Counted from the stretch's first letter, positions 40,473 through 49,946 are shown. The stretch: 64,000 bases of DNA from Sulfuriferula thiophila (GCF_003864975.1 NZ_BHGL01000007.1:382359-446358); one strand, 5' to 3'. The notes: a model not told the origin generated them from the letters alone. Numbers and translations: made by a program.

Positions 40473-42017
40473 TCACAACTTGTATACGCTGACAGTCTCG
40501 CGCAGACGTTCGGCCACATTACGGAATTCACCGGAAGAGGCTTTACTTTGTTGCGCACTGGTAACAAATTGCGAGGTCACTTTATTGATTTCCGACATTG
40601 CCAGCGCGACTTGATCGATACCGACTGCTTCCTGACGCACGGCAGCCACAATTTGCTGACTGGCCAACGACGTTTCACGGATCACTTCGCTCAGTTGCCG
40701 CATAGCTTCGCCGCTACGCTGTACAGACAACACTCCGCTATCGACGCCTTTACTGCCTTCTTCTGTCGCCATCACCGCCTTATCGGTCGCATGACGAATA
40801 TCCTGCAGGATCTTCTGCACTTGCGCGGTCGACTGTTGCGACTGCTCTGCCAGCTCCCGCACTTCTGCCGCCACCACAGCGAAACCTTTACCGGCCTCAC
40901 CTGCTTTGGCGGCCTCAATCGAGGCGTTTAGCGCCAGCATTTTCGACTGCTGTGCCAGATTGGTCACAACGGCCGTGATTTCGCCGATCTGCTGGGTCTG
41001 TTCGCTCAGGGACAAGATCGTCTGCGCAATGCCTTCCACCCGCTCGCGTATCGAAGCCATATTGACTACCGCCTGATCCACTGCCGCCATACCCTGCTCG
41101 CTTTCACGGCGGGTACGCTCAGCCACCTCACCAAGCATGCGCGCCTTTTCCAGCGTTTGCGCAGAGGTCGCCTTGATTTCTTCCAGTGTCGTTGTGGTCT
41201 GATGCACGGATGCCGCCTGTTCCGATGCGCCGGCCGACTGGGCGTTGATCGCATTCTGCATTTGCTCGAGTGAGGTGTACATGGTATTAACCGCTTCCTT
41301 GATGCCACTTGCCACACCCGCCAGACTTTCGGTCATGCCATTCAGATTGCCCCCCAGCCGCGCCAGCACGTCTTCACCCTGCACATGCAGGCGCTGTCGC
41401 AAATCACCGCCGGCCACATTACCAATGAAATCCTGATACTCATTCAGTCGCGTCTCTATGTCACCTTTGGTCATGCTGACGCCACGCAAGTCCGTCATCA
41501 GGCCATGAATGTAGGTGTCCATTGCCAGTTGCGAGTCGAGGGAAATAATCTTGTTGAAGGCCATCAGCGCAGCATCCCGCCGACGTGAACTCCACCAGTA
41601 TTTGCGGATGATCATCGGAATAATCGCCTGACTGTAGACACTGTAACTGCCCAGATACCAGCGCGGCGTCAATCCGATCTTGTTGTGAATCACGCCGATC
41701 TTGAGTCGACGTTCAAAGTAGGCATCACCATAATCACCGTCGAACAATTCCAGCAGATAGCGTTTCTGCGCCATCTTTAGCCGATCCAAATTGGAGCCGG
41801 CATCTTTAATTGTGCCCATGAGTTCAGTGTAGCGCTCGATATTGGCATAGAACAGGTCAACGATGTAATCGGCCCTGGCCTCTACCGCGGGACGTAACGC
41901 TTTCAGCGCGCGCGCATCATTCTCAGTGAAATCGACAAATTTCTTGCGCGAAGCCTGCCCCGCCAAGTCGATATCCATCAATTGCGTCAGTGACTGCTGA
42001 TTCATGGTTTCTTTCAT
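40473..42017 (-). CDS. Globin-coupled methyl-accepting protein (HemAT-like)
   Basis: This 514-residue protein has no membrane segment. Residues about 15-165 form a protoglobin-type sensor with the likely heme-binding His in IGVIHNKIGL, followed by a short linker and the MCP signalling domain (SKMLALNASIEAAKAGEAGK). Such proteins bind O2 or other gases at heme and signal to CheA. It is soluble and probably acts with CheW and CheA of this cluster. The start may be 12 bases later at an internal ATG. Confidence 0.9.
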   Translation of the reverse strand: MKETMNQQSLTQLMDIDLAGQASRKKFVDFTENDARALKALRPAVEARADYIVDLFYANIERYTELMGTIKDAGSNLDRLKMAQKRYLLELFDGDYGDAYFERRLKIGVIHNKIGLTPRWYLGSYSVYSQAIIPMIIRKYWWSSRRRDAALMAFNKIISLDSQLAMDTYIHGLMTDLRGVSMTKGDIETRLNEYQDFIGNVAGGDLRQRLHVQGEDVLARLGGNLNGMTESLAGVASGIKEAVNTMYTSLEQMQNAINAQSAGASEQAASVHQTTTTLEEIKATSAQTLEKARMLGEVAERTRRESEQGMAAVDQAVVNMASIRERVEGIAQTILSLSEQTQQIGEITAVVTNLAQQSKMLALNASIEAAKAGEAGKGFAVVAAEVRELAEQSQQSTAQVQKILQDIRHATDKAVMATEEGSKGVDSGVLSVQRSGEAMRQLSEVIRETSLASQQIVAAVRQEAVGIDQVALAMSEINKVTSQFVTSAQQSKASSGEFRNVAERLRETVSVYKL

Positions 42018-42061
42018 CTTTCCCCCGAATATATAGTTAGTCTTTGTATAACATATCTGCT

Positions 42062-42778
42062 TTATGCCGTACGTCCCACCGTCAACGCGGGATCGGACAA
42101 CAAACCCGGCACATTCAGCATGGTGACATTACCGCCATGAATACCCAGCACATGCTCCATATTGAACACGCCTTCCGAATTCAGGGGGGGCGCCAGATCA
42201 GCCGTGCGAAAATTCTCATTGCCATCAACGCCATCCACCAGCAAGCCGGCACGCATACTGCCATGCTGGATAACGACAATGCGCACCTCCCCGGTTCGCG
42301 GCGTCGCGGCAATGCGGAAAAAATGTTTGAGATCGAGCACCGTCAACAGCTCACCGCGATGGTTTACCACGCCGGCAATAAAAGCCGGAGTGCACGGCAC
42401 GGGCGCGAGGCTGCCCACATACAGCAATTCCTGCAAATGCGCATAGGGAATTCCGTAACGCTCAATTGAGCCCAATCGAAAACACAAAAACTGATCACTG
42501 ACTTCGTGTTTTTGTTCATTCGCTACGGTGGCCAGCAATTGCGCCCGTTCCTGCAATATCTTGCGAGACAACGCATCGGTGGGCATAAGGGACCACGCGG
42601 TCTGCACCCGTTGACTGACTTCTGACTCCCGGTGCAGTGGGGGCATTGCAATATCTGCAGCAACAAAGGTTGATACTCCGGACTCGGCGAAGGCTAGCGC
42701 TTCGTCAAACTGGGGTTTGCTGAGCGTCATCTCCCCCAATGAGGCGGACACATCTGTCTGTGAATTTCGCTTTGCCAT
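42062..42778 (-). CDS. CheW-domain coupling protein with an N-terminal extension
   Basis: The 238-residue protein has a C-terminal CheW domain (about 95-235, FLCFRLGSIERYGIPYAHL, GVVNHRGELLTVLDL). A polar N-terminal extension of about 90 residues precedes it. It should link MCP to CheA. The cluster has a second, smaller CheW, so the two may serve different receptors. It lies 3 bases from the ParA-like gene. Confidence 0.85.
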   Translation of the reverse strand: MAKRNSQTDVSASLGEMTLSKPQFDEALAFAESGVSTFVAADIAMPPLHRESEVSQRVQTAWSLMPTDALSRKILQERAQLLATVANEQKHEVSDQFLCFRLGSIERYGIPYAHLQELLYVGSLAPVPCTPAFIAGVVNHRGELLTVLDLKHFFRIAATPRTGEVRIVVIQHGSMRAGLLVDGVDGNENFRTADLAPPLNSEGVFNMEHVLGIHGGNVTMLNVPGLLSDPALTVGRTA

Positions 42779-42781
42779 GCC

Positions 42782-43438
42782 TTAGCCCTGCACCTTAAGT
42801 TGTTCTTTTATTTCTGCGACCAGCTCTGCGAATTCAACCTGGGCCTGTTTGTCCGGCCACTCCGCAACAGAAAGTCCGCGCGCCATCGCCTCCGAATACG
42901 CTACCCGATAACCCAGCTTGCTCTGTAACGCGGGCAAGCCCAGTTCCTGCTCCGCCGCTTCGCCCAGTTCGCGAGCCGAGCGGGTGTATCCCCGAAACCG
43001 GTTCCAGACGATGCACGCATTCACATCAAGGCGCCGATTACGCGCTTCCGCAATGGTGCGCACCAGATCCGAAGTCGCCCAGATTTCTGCTGCGCTCGCC
43101 CCCATAGGGATCAGGCACAGCCGGCTCATAATGAGAATAACACGAATAACTTCGGCCAACCGTGGCGGGCCATCGATGATCACGTAGCTATGTGTTGCCA
43201 CCAGTTCGCGCGCTTTGCTAACCAATATGCGATGGTCTGCCGCCCCGGTAACGGTGAGCTGCCCCATACGCCCAGCCCGCTCGCGCAGCACCCCCCAGGA
43301 AACACTCGTGCCTTGTGGTACATCCGCATCAATCAGCGCAGTGGGCGCCTCCATTGATAACGCTGCGGCCAGATTGGTTGCCAACGTCGAACGCCCTGCT
43401 CCGCCCTTCACCTGTACGATACCAATGATACGGCCCAC
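42782..43438 (-). CDS. ParA/MinD-like ATPase of the chemosensory cluster
   Basis: The protein (about 218 residues) has a deviant Walker A motif, VKGGAGRSTLATN, with Arg where most ParA proteins have the second Lys, and a later YVIIDGPPRLAEV switch. ParA-like ATPases position chemosensory arrays in the cytoplasm in some bacteria (ParC/PpfA-type). AGAGGAG precedes the GTG at 43438, giving a start MGRIIGIVQV. The soluble globin MCP near by fits a cytoplasmic array. Confidence 0.85.
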   Translation of the reverse strand: MGRIIGIVQVKGGAGRSTLATNLAAALSMEAPTALIDADVPQGTSVSWGVLRERAGRMGQLTVTGAADHRILVSKARELVATHSYVIIDGPPRLAEVIRVILIMSRLCLIPMGASAAEIWATSDLVRTIAEARNRRLDVNACIVWNRFRGYTRSARELGEAAEQELGLPALQSKLGYRVAYSEAMARGLSVAEWPDKQAQVEFAELVAEIKEQLKVQG

Positions 43439-43494
43439 AACCTTCTCCTCTTGTATGCCCTTTACCAGCACATCATGGCTGGCAAATTCACCGC

Positions 43495-45060
43495 TTATAT
43501 TTTATTCAGGGACGCCAGCTTGCTGGTTTTCGCACTGTGGCCACCTCGATAAATCTCGATCTCGCTCGCCAGCACCTGCGCAAACCGTTGATAGGTCATA
43601 CCGCCGGCATTATGCAAACCACGCTGCGGATCACCTGCCAAAGCAAGTTGCAGCGCATTTTCCAGGCTTTTGATCCCGGGCGCCAGACGTCCGCTACGCA
43701 TGCGCAACATGCCCAGTTCATAGTGCGCTTCCAGAAACGCCCTATCCAGATATAAGGCCTTGCGCAAAGCCTCTTCGGCATCCGCTACCTGATTCAACTC
43801 CCCCAGTATCATGGCCTGCACCAGATAGGCATGCTTGTTATCCGGATCCAGTTGCAAGCTGCGCTCACAGGCTTGCTGCGCCTGCTCGGCCCTGCCCAAA
43901 TTCGCCAACGCCTGGGCTTTCATCTGCTGCAGCATGCTGTTTTCCTCGCCCAGCTCACAGGCTTGCTCGATAATCGCCAGCCCGGCCTCCCAATCGCCAC
44001 GCCCCAGCATCGCTATCGCCATTTTCACGCGATCCGGCTGGATAACGGGTTGCACAGGTGCTTGCTGACGTTCCGGCAGTTCTGGCCGAGGTGTTTCAGG
44101 CACATAAGTCTGTTGCGGTGATACGGCAACAGCCGCTTCCAGCAATGCCGCCTGGGCCACCTGGCTGCGATTGTCGCTAATTGCCCGCGAGTTTTTACGG
44201 AAATAGGCCGTTTGATCAGTCTGCTGCCATACCAGCGTAGCGTAGCCATAATCCACCGGATCTGACGCTCCTAGCATCAGCACACCGGATTCCGTCAGGC
44301 ATTCAGCAAACTGCGCCATAACGCGCCGGATTACCTCACGATCGAGATAAATAAACACATTGCGGCACAGCACCATATCCAGTGCATGGGTTTCACTCAT
44401 GACGGACGGGAACGCATCTTCGGTCAAATTCAGGTAGGCAAATCGCACCATACTGCGCACTTCTGCATCCAGCACATACTCCGTATCGACCTTGGAAAAC
44501 CAGCGCTCTATTACTGCGGGCGGCGTTGCCCGAAACGACCATTCAGAGTAGCGACCCTGCATCGCTTTGGCGACGACTTCAGTATTGATATCCGTACCCA
44601 ATAAGTGAATACGCCAGGAAGCAATATCAGGAATCAGTTGCCTTAGCATCAGGGCTAACGTGTATATTTCCTGTCCCATGGAACAACCGGCACTCCAGAT
44701 GCGCAGCGACAAATCGCCTGACACGCGTTTGGCGGCAATCATCTCGGGTAACAGTTGTTCGCGCAGCAGGGAAATTTGTTCGCTGTCACGAAAAAAATAA
44801 CTCTCACCTACCGTCACACCCGCAATCAGAAATTCCAGCTCAGCAGTCAAGCCTTGTGAAGATTCCAGATTTTGCAAATAGTGGGGGCATCCGGGGAAAT
44901 TAAAACGCTCGCATCCCAGACGAATGGTTTCACGCAGATTTGGTAATTGGTGATCCTGCAACACGATACCGGTGCGACGGGCAATGGCCCGGCAAAAAGC
45001 CTCTTCGCAGGCGGCACTGAGCTCAATTGCGTCACCAAGCTCACCGGCAAGCACTGTCAC
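43495..45060 (-). CDS. cheR: CheR methyltransferase with TPR repeats
   Basis: The 521-residue product has a CheR N-terminal domain, the SAM domain with IWSAGCSMGQEIYTLAL and LLGTDINTEVV, and NVFIYLD. A C-terminal part from about 345 has TPR-type repeats (LANLGRAEQAQQACERSLQL and following). It methylates receptor Glu residues; the TPRs bind partners. GTG start overlapping the cheW stop. Confidence 0.93.
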   Translation of the reverse strand: MTVLAGELGDAIELSAACEEAFCRAIARRTGIVLQDHQLPNLRETIRLGCERFNFPGCPHYLQNLESSQGLTAELEFLIAGVTVGESYFFRDSEQISLLREQLLPEMIAAKRVSGDLSLRIWSAGCSMGQEIYTLALMLRQLIPDIASWRIHLLGTDINTEVVAKAMQGRYSEWSFRATPPAVIERWFSKVDTEYVLDAEVRSMVRFAYLNLTEDAFPSVMSETHALDMVLCRNVFIYLDREVIRRVMAQFAECLTESGVLMLGASDPVDYGYATLVWQQTDQTAYFRKNSRAISDNRSQVAQAALLEAAVAVSPQQTYVPETPRPELPERQQAPVQPVIQPDRVKMAIAMLGRGDWEAGLAIIEQACELGEENSMLQQMKAQALANLGRAEQAQQACERSLQLDPDNKHAYLVQAMILGELNQVADAEEALRKALYLDRAFLEAHYELGMLRMRSGRLAPGIKSLENALQLALAGDPQRGLHNAGGMTYQRFAQVLASEIEIYRGGHSAKTSKLASLNKI

Positions 45061-45578
45061 GATACTTTCGCCCTTAATTCAGATTGAGCCTCGCCACTCG
45101 CCCCATACAAATCGAATGTTGTCAGCCAGCCAGAATCCAGCAGATATGCCAGCCCCTGCTGGGTATGCAATGAAGCACTAAACGCTGCGCCATGCCCGCC
45201 CAGTTCCCGGGCAAGCTGCATATCCTCACGATTCAGCATCTGTATACCGATAATTTCGCTGACGATCACCCCAACCCGCCGGCCATCATGTGCGCATACG
45301 ACTATCGGTGTGTCCAAACTGTAAGGCGCTGCCGGCAATAGCAGCCGAACAGCAATATCGATTACCGGCAGGCTGCTGCCCGCGTAATTCATAATACCAG
45401 CCACCGCAGGCGCACCGCCGGGAACAGGCTGCAAAGCGACCAGCGAAAAGGTGCGTTCCACGCACTCCAGCTCGATACACACCAGCAGCCCACCCGCTCT
45501 TGCCACAAGCACCTGATAAGCCTGGGATACAGGCTGCGGGGTAATGGCCGAGTGATTATCCGTCTCTGTTGCTGTCAT
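45057..45578 (-). CDS. cheW: CheW-domain coupling protein
   Basis: The protein (about 173 residues) is a single CheW domain (YQVLVARAGGLLVCIELE, AVAGIMNYAGSSLPVIDIA). AAAGGG before the ATG at 45578 supports that start over one five codons upstream. It overlaps cheR by 4 bases. Together with the larger CheW it gives the cluster two adaptor proteins. Confidence 0.88.
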   Translation of the reverse strand: MTATETDNHSAITPQPVSQAYQVLVARAGGLLVCIELECVERTFSLVALQPVPGGAPAVAGIMNYAGSSLPVIDIAVRLLLPAAPYSLDTPIVVCAHDGRRVGVIVSEIIGIQMLNREDMQLARELGGHGAAFSASLHTQQGLAYLLDSGWLTTFDLYGASGEAQSELRAKVS

Positions 45579-45711
45579 ATCAGCCCTTTGCATACCAGTT
45601 CAGCACGACGAGGAATGCGAATGCCAGCCATCTTGTTTGCACGGTCTTGTTCACATCATCTCCACTTATTTTTCTTATTTTATAGTTTAGCAACCAACCG
45701 CCTGTCGTGGC

Positions 45712-46524
45712 TTACAAGCCGCTTCCGCCTTCCTTATGCCGCAATTTGATAAATTCCTGCATTGCAGCCAATAGCACACCACCTGTGCGCGCATCTCGTG
45801 GAATAATCAAATCAGGCGCCACACCTGCAGGAATCTGCAAATCAGGCGTAGAGGTGATGAGTATGGCATGAATATGCTGATTCGGGCATTGGCACAAACG
45901 CAACGCACCGATCAGCGCAGCACCATTAAGCATGGGCATTTCATAACCCGTAATAACCATATCGAAACGATACTGCAGCAACTGCTCCAGCGCAGCATAT
46001 CCATTGTCAGCCAGAGAAAACTGTATGGGCAGCTCCCTGAGCATACCCAAATACAGCGTCACATTCACTTTGGACGGTTCCAACAACAGCACGGAAAGTT
46101 TTTTACCAACACTGACTGCACGCATGCCGGCCATTGCGCTTTCGATTTCAGGGAAAACAGTTTGCCCGCGCGCAGCGGCGGTAGCGGCTTGCTGCATCAA
46201 ATCCAGATAGGCGATACATCGATCGAGAAAGACATCATTCACCAGGTCAGCATTACCCGTGACAGTATTGAGCGTCTCTTCCAGTTGATGACAAATAGCG
46301 CTGACAATAGGGATGCCGTAGGTGCCGGCACTGCCTTTCAGACTATGGGTTTTACGATACAACTCTTCAAATCGCTGCACGAATTCACCCGTGCGACTCA
46401 AGTCCAGTACAAGCTGCTCCAACTCGTTGATGCGCTCTGGCAATTCAACAAGATAATTTGCCTTCAGCTGCTGCAGTAACATCTGAGCCTTGGAAAGGCC
46501 TGCACTATGTGAAGTATCGACCAT
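45712..46524 (-). CDS. Hpt domain fused to a pseudo-receiver
   Basis: The 270-residue protein has an N-terminal Hpt domain with phosphoacceptor His in KTHSLKGSAGTYG (about 63) and a C-terminal receiver-like domain. In the latter the phosphoacceptor Asp is replaced by Gly (VITGYEMPMLNG) and the conserved Lys-Pro is replaced by IIPRD, so it cannot be phosphorylated normally. It may bind a partner or pass phosphate through the Hpt only. It is first gene of the cluster on this strand. Confidence 0.85.
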   Translation of the reverse strand: MVDTSHSAGLSKAQMLLQQLKANYLVELPERINELEQLVLDLSRTGEFVQRFEELYRKTHSLKGSAGTYGIPIVSAICHQLEETLNTVTGNADLVNDVFLDRCIAYLDLMQQAATAAARGQTVFPEIESAMAGMRAVSVGKKLSVLLLEPSKVNVTLYLGMLRELPIQFSLADNGYAALEQLLQYRFDMVITGYEMPMLNGAALIGALRLCQCPNQHIHAILITSTPDLQIPAGVAPDLIIPRDARTGGVLLAAMQEFIKLRHKEGGSGL

Positions 46525-46606
46525 AACTATTTAATAGAATTGAGATTAGTTGTGATCAGGTTAAATGATTCCTGTGAAGACTGCAATAAGCCACAAATCC
46601 GGTTAC

Positions 46607-46648
46607 GCAGAAAGCAGAAAGCAAAAGGCAAAAGGCAAAAGGCAAAAA
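46607..46648. repeat. Tandem 7-bp repeat, six units
   Basis: GCAGAAA GCAGAAA is followed by GCAAAAG three times and GCAAAAA without gaps. It lies downstream of metK and partly overlaps the U-run of its terminator on the minus strand. Such a repeat can change length by slippage. Confidence 0.75.
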
Positions 46649-46677
46649 AAGGGTGTCGCCGTAGCGTACACCCCTTT
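46644..46677 (-). terminator. Intrinsic terminator of metK
   Basis: On the minus strand AAAGGGGTGT, a 12-base loop region and ACACCC are followed by TTTTTTTG. The stem GGGTGT/ACACCC (46651-46656, 46668-46673) with the U-run is a standard rho-independent terminator. Confidence 0.8.
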
Positions 46678-46691
46678 GAGATAACTCAGCG

Positions 46692-47855
46692 TTAAATCCC
46701 CGCCGCCGATTTCAATGCTTCGGCTTTATCGGTAGCTTCCCAGGTAAACTCCGGCTCGTCACGGCCAAAGTGGCCATAACTGGCAGTACGCGTGTAGATC
46801 GGGCGTAACAGATTGAGCGTCTGAATAATCGCTTTCGGACGCAGATCAAAATGCGCTTCGACCAGCTGCGCAATACGTTCGTCGCTGATCTTGCCCGTGC
46901 CGAAGGTATTTACCATCAGCGACACCGGACGTGCCACACCAATTGCGTAAGCCACCTGCACCAGGCATTTGCTGGCCAGACCGGCTGCCACAATATTCTT
47001 GGCCACGTAACGACCGGCATAAGCCGCAGAACGATCCACCTTGCTAGGATCTTTACCGGAGAATGCGCCACCACCATGCGGCGCGGCACCGCCATAGGTA
47101 TCGACGATGATCTTGCGGCCAGTCAAACCAGCGTCGCCCATCGGGCCGCCGATGACAAATCGACCGGTCGGATTAACCAGATAACGCACATCCTGTTTCA
47201 GCATGTCGGCTGGAATAACCGGCTTAATGATTTCTTCAATCACCGCTTCCTGAATCTGCGCATGCGACACATCGGGATGATGCTGGGTGGACAGCACCAC
47301 GGTATCGACATGCTGTGGCTTGCCGTCGACGTAACGAATCGATACTTGCGATTTCGCATCCGGACGCAACCAGGGCAGACGACCATCTTTGCGCAGCTCC
47401 GCCTGGCGTTCAACTAGTCGATGCGCCAGATAAATCGGCATCGGCATTAAGGATGGCGTTTCGTCACAGGCATAACCGAACATCAAGCCCTGATCACCCG
47501 CGCCCTGATCCAGATCCAGCCCCTGACCTTCGTTCACGCCTTGTGCGATATCAGCGGACTGTTTGCCAAAGGTGGTTAATACGGAACAGGTATTGTAGTC
47601 AAAACCGATTTCCGAACTGTCGTAACCGATACGCTTCACGGTCTGCCGCGCAATCTGGTTGTAATCAATCATGGCGTGGGTCGTAATCTCGCCGGCGATT
47701 ACCACCAATCCGGTCGTAACCAGCGTTTCACAGGCAACGCGGGCATGAGGGTCTTGCGTCAGGATAGCGTCGAGAACGGCATCGGAAATCTGGTCAGCGA
47801 CTTTGTCGGGATGACCTTCGGAAACGGATTCGGAGGTGAAAATATAATCTTGCAT
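46692..47855 (-). CDS. metK: S-adenosylmethionine synthetase
   Basis: The enzyme makes SAM from methionine and ATP. The protein (about 387 residues) has the two signatures [12 protein letters not shown] and [12 protein letters not shown], and [13 protein letters not shown] at the start. AAAGG stands 9 bases before the ATG at 47855; an in-frame GTG nine bases earlier is too near. An SAH riboswitch and promoter closely related to those of ahcY precede it, so its expression should follow SAH. Confidence 0.98.
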   Translation of the reverse strand: MQDYIFTSESVSEGHPDKVADQISDAVLDAILTQDPHARVACETLVTTGLVVIAGEITTHAMIDYNQIARQTVKRIGYDSSEIGFDYNTCSVLTTFGKQSADIAQGVNEGQGLDLDQGAGDQGLMFGYACDETPSLMPMPIYLAHRLVERQAELRKDGRLPWLRPDAKSQVSIRYVDGKPQHVDTVVLSTQHHPDVSHAQIQEAVIEEIIKPVIPADMLKQDVRYLVNPTGRFVIGGPMGDAGLTGRKIIVDTYGGAAPHGGGAFSGKDPSKVDRSAAYAGRYVAKNIVAAGLASKCLVQVAYAIGVARPVSLMVNTFGTGKISDERIAQLVEAHFDLRPKAIIQTLNLLRPIYTRTASYGHFGRDEPEFTWEATDKAEALKSAAGI

Positions 47856-47892
47856 GGCACACACGCCTTTCTGTTAAAGACAAAAAAGTAAG

Positions 47893-47962
47893 ACGTGAGC
47901 GTCGTTGCTATGAGAACGGTTTGAGCCTGGCGGGATGACCCCGTCGCAACGCTCCTCAAACC
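47893..47962 (-). ncRNA. SAH riboswitch in the metK leader
   Basis: The minus strand has GAGGAGCGTTGC, GCCAGGCTC and AACGACGCTCACG, the conserved SAH riboswitch blocks, in the same 70-base frame as in the ahcY leader. Paired bases differ consistently with the pairing being kept (GCGTT with AACGAC/GACGC region). The start of metK is 37 bases further on. Confidence 0.85.
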
Positions 47963-47970
47963 AAGGCGAC

Positions 47971-47999
47971 ATTCTAGCGGAGTCTCTCGCATGTGTATA
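47971..47999 (-). promoter_or_regulatory. Sigma-70-type promoter of metK
   Basis: On the minus strand TATACA (47994-47999) and TAGAAT (47971-47976) are 17 bp apart, the same spacing and -10 as the ahcY promoter. The start would be near 47964, at the edge of the riboswitch. Confidence 0.7.
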
Positions 48000-48191
48000 G
48001 ATTCACAGCAAATTCAATCCACGCACAAACAGGTCTTGGGTTAAAATAGCACGAGCTACACTAGCTGAATGCAGTTACTCATATAACATCAGGATCGCCA
48101 TATATCTTGTATACGCTACACTTACATAACCGATTTCATCTCATGCTTACATTCGCACCAGCGAATTTTGCCATTTATTGATCGTTTATAA
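48000..48191. other. Intergenic space between metK leader and the first acyltransferase gene
   Basis: This space should hold the promoter of the plus-strand lipid A/dapF operon; TTAAAATAG near 48040 is a possible -10. No ORF or stable structure was seen. Confidence 0.35.
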
Positions 48192-49061
48192 ATGCGCCTG
48201 CTTTTACTCCGTTTACTGGCCAAATTACCGTTACGCTTCTGGCATATGCTCGGCGCATTCGGTGGCAGACTGATCTATCGTTATGATAAACGCTACGCTG
48301 CAAAAATAGAGCAAAACCTGGCACAAAGCCACATCGCTGGCGATGACTCGGCCTATCACCAGCTATTGCAGCAGACTGTACGCGAAATAGGCAAAGGTGC
48401 GGCGGAAATTCTGCCGATCTGGCTGCGCCCGTATGAGGATGTGCTGAAACTGGTCAAAGCGTGTCACGGCTGGGAGCACGTCGAAGCCGCCGCCCAATCG
48501 GGCAAAGGCATATTGGCCATGACCCCGCATTTAGGCTGTTTTGAGATTGTCAGCCTGTATTACGCCGCCCGCCGCCCGATGACAGTGATGTATAAACCAC
48601 CTCGCCAACGCTGGGTGGAAGGCATCATGCGTGCAGGGCGCGCGCGCGGCCAAATCAGCCTGGCCACCACCGATGTCAAGGGTGTACGTGCATTACTGAC
48701 CGCCCTAAAAAAAGGCGAAGCTGTTGGCGTGCTGCCTGATCAGGTCGCCAGCCGTGGCGAAGGCGCATGGGCCAATTTTTTTGGCCGCCCGGCTTACACA
48801 CCCACGCTGGTGTCACGCCTGCACCAGTCTACCGGCGCGATACCCTTGCTGATGTTTGGTGAACGCCTACCTCACGGGCAAGGCTACATTATTCACATTG
48901 AGCCGCTACCAGCCGATTTGAGTGGCGATAAACAACAGGCAGCTCAAGCGCTCAATACCGCTCTGGAACACCTTATCTGCCAATTTCCGGCCCAGTATTT
49001 ATGGAGCTACAACCGTTACAAACGCCCGGGTGGCGTTGAGCCTCCGGCTGAACCGACATGA
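48192..49061 (+). CDS. Lipid A lauroyl/myristoyl acyltransferase (LpxL/HtrB family)
   Basis: The 289-residue inner-membrane protein has an N-terminal membrane anchor region and the acyltransferase motif HLGCFE (HX4E, about 115). PDQ in VLPDQVASRGEG marks a second family block. It adds a secondary acyl chain to lipid A. It overlaps the next acyltransferase gene by 4 bases. Which position or chain each one uses cannot be told. Confidence 0.88.
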   Translation: MRLLLLRLLAKLPLRFWHMLGAFGGRLIYRYDKRYAAKIEQNLAQSHIAGDDSAYHQLLQQTVREIGKGAAEILPIWLRPYEDVLKLVKACHGWEHVEAAAQSGKGILAMTPHLGCFEIVSLYYAARRPMTVMYKPPRQRWVEGIMRAGRARGQISLATTDVKGVRALLTALKKGEAVGVLPDQVASRGEGAWANFFGRPAYTPTLVSRLHQSTGAIPLLMFGERLPHGQGYIIHIEPLPADLSGDKQQAAQALNTALEHLICQFPAQYLWSYNRYKRPGGVEPPAEPT

Positions 49062-49936
49062 TAGCGTCCCGTCTCGGCATTTTCATACTATGGCTGATTC
49101 ACTGGCTGCCCTTGGCGCTGCAAGCCCGCATAGGCAACGCGTTGGGCATGCTGCTCTACCATCTCGCAGCCAAGCGCCGCAAAATTGGCGCCATTAACCT
49201 GTCCCTATGCTTTCCCGAATGGCCGCAGGCGCAGCGTGACAATGTGCTGCAACGCCATTTCCAGGCCATGACCCGCGCCGCAATAGAACACGGCGAATTA
49301 TGGTGGTCTGACCGCAAACGCATTAACAAGATAGTCAGAATAGAAGGCCTGGCTCACTTTCAGGCTGAATATGGGCAACCACTCATTTTGCTGGCGCCGC
49401 ATTTCATTGGCCTGGACATGGGTGGCGTACGCATCAGCACTGAATATGCTCCACTGGTATCGATGTATAGCCGGCTTAAAAACCCATTATTCGATCAGCT
49501 CATGTTGCATGCTCGCACCCGGTTCGGCCAATCCAAATTAATCTCGCGGCATGACGGTGTACGCCCGCTGATACGCGAAATGAAACTGGGCGCGCCTTTA
49601 TATTATTTGCCCGATCAGGATTTCGGTGCCAAAGATGCGCTGTTCGTTCCGTTTTTCGGCGTTCCCACCGCGACAGTCAATGCCCTGCCACGCATTGCAA
49701 AACTGGCTCATGCCAAGGTCATGCCAGCCGTCACGCGACAATTACCAGATGGTCAGGGCTATGTGATACAGTTTTATCCACCGTGGGATAATTTCCCCAG
49801 CGACGACATGACAGCCGATGTCACGCGCATGAATGCGTTTATCGAGGAGCGGGTACGGGAAATGCCGGAACAATATTTCTGGCTGCACAAGCGTTTCAAA
49901 ACACGCCCTCCCGGTGAAGCCAAATTCTATCCATGA
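49058..49936 (+). CDS. Second lipid A acyltransferase (LpxL/LpxM family)
   Basis: The 292-residue protein has an N-terminal hydrophobic helix, the HX4D motif in [13 protein letters not shown] (about 114) and YLPDQDFG. It is a paralogue of the gene upstream and is coupled to it (ATGA). Two acyltransferases in tandem would complete a hexa-acylated lipid A. Confidence 0.88.
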   Translation: MIASRLGIFILWLIHWLPLALQARIGNALGMLLYHLAAKRRKIGAINLSLCFPEWPQAQRDNVLQRHFQAMTRAAIEHGELWWSDRKRINKIVRIEGLAHFQAEYGQPLILLAPHFIGLDMGGVRISTEYAPLVSMYSRLKNPLFDQLMLHARTRFGQSKLISRHDGVRPLIREMKLGAPLYYLPDQDFGAKDALFVPFFGVPTATVNALPRIAKLAHAKVMPAVTRQLPDGQGYVIQFYPPWDNFPSDDMTADVTRMNAFIEERVREMPEQYFWLHKRFKTRPPGEAKFYP

Positions 49937-49946
49937 TGATGAACCT

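Noticed and set aside
46607-46648. CRISPR-like array
   Set aside because: Units are 7 bp and contiguous without spacers; it is a simple tandem repeat.
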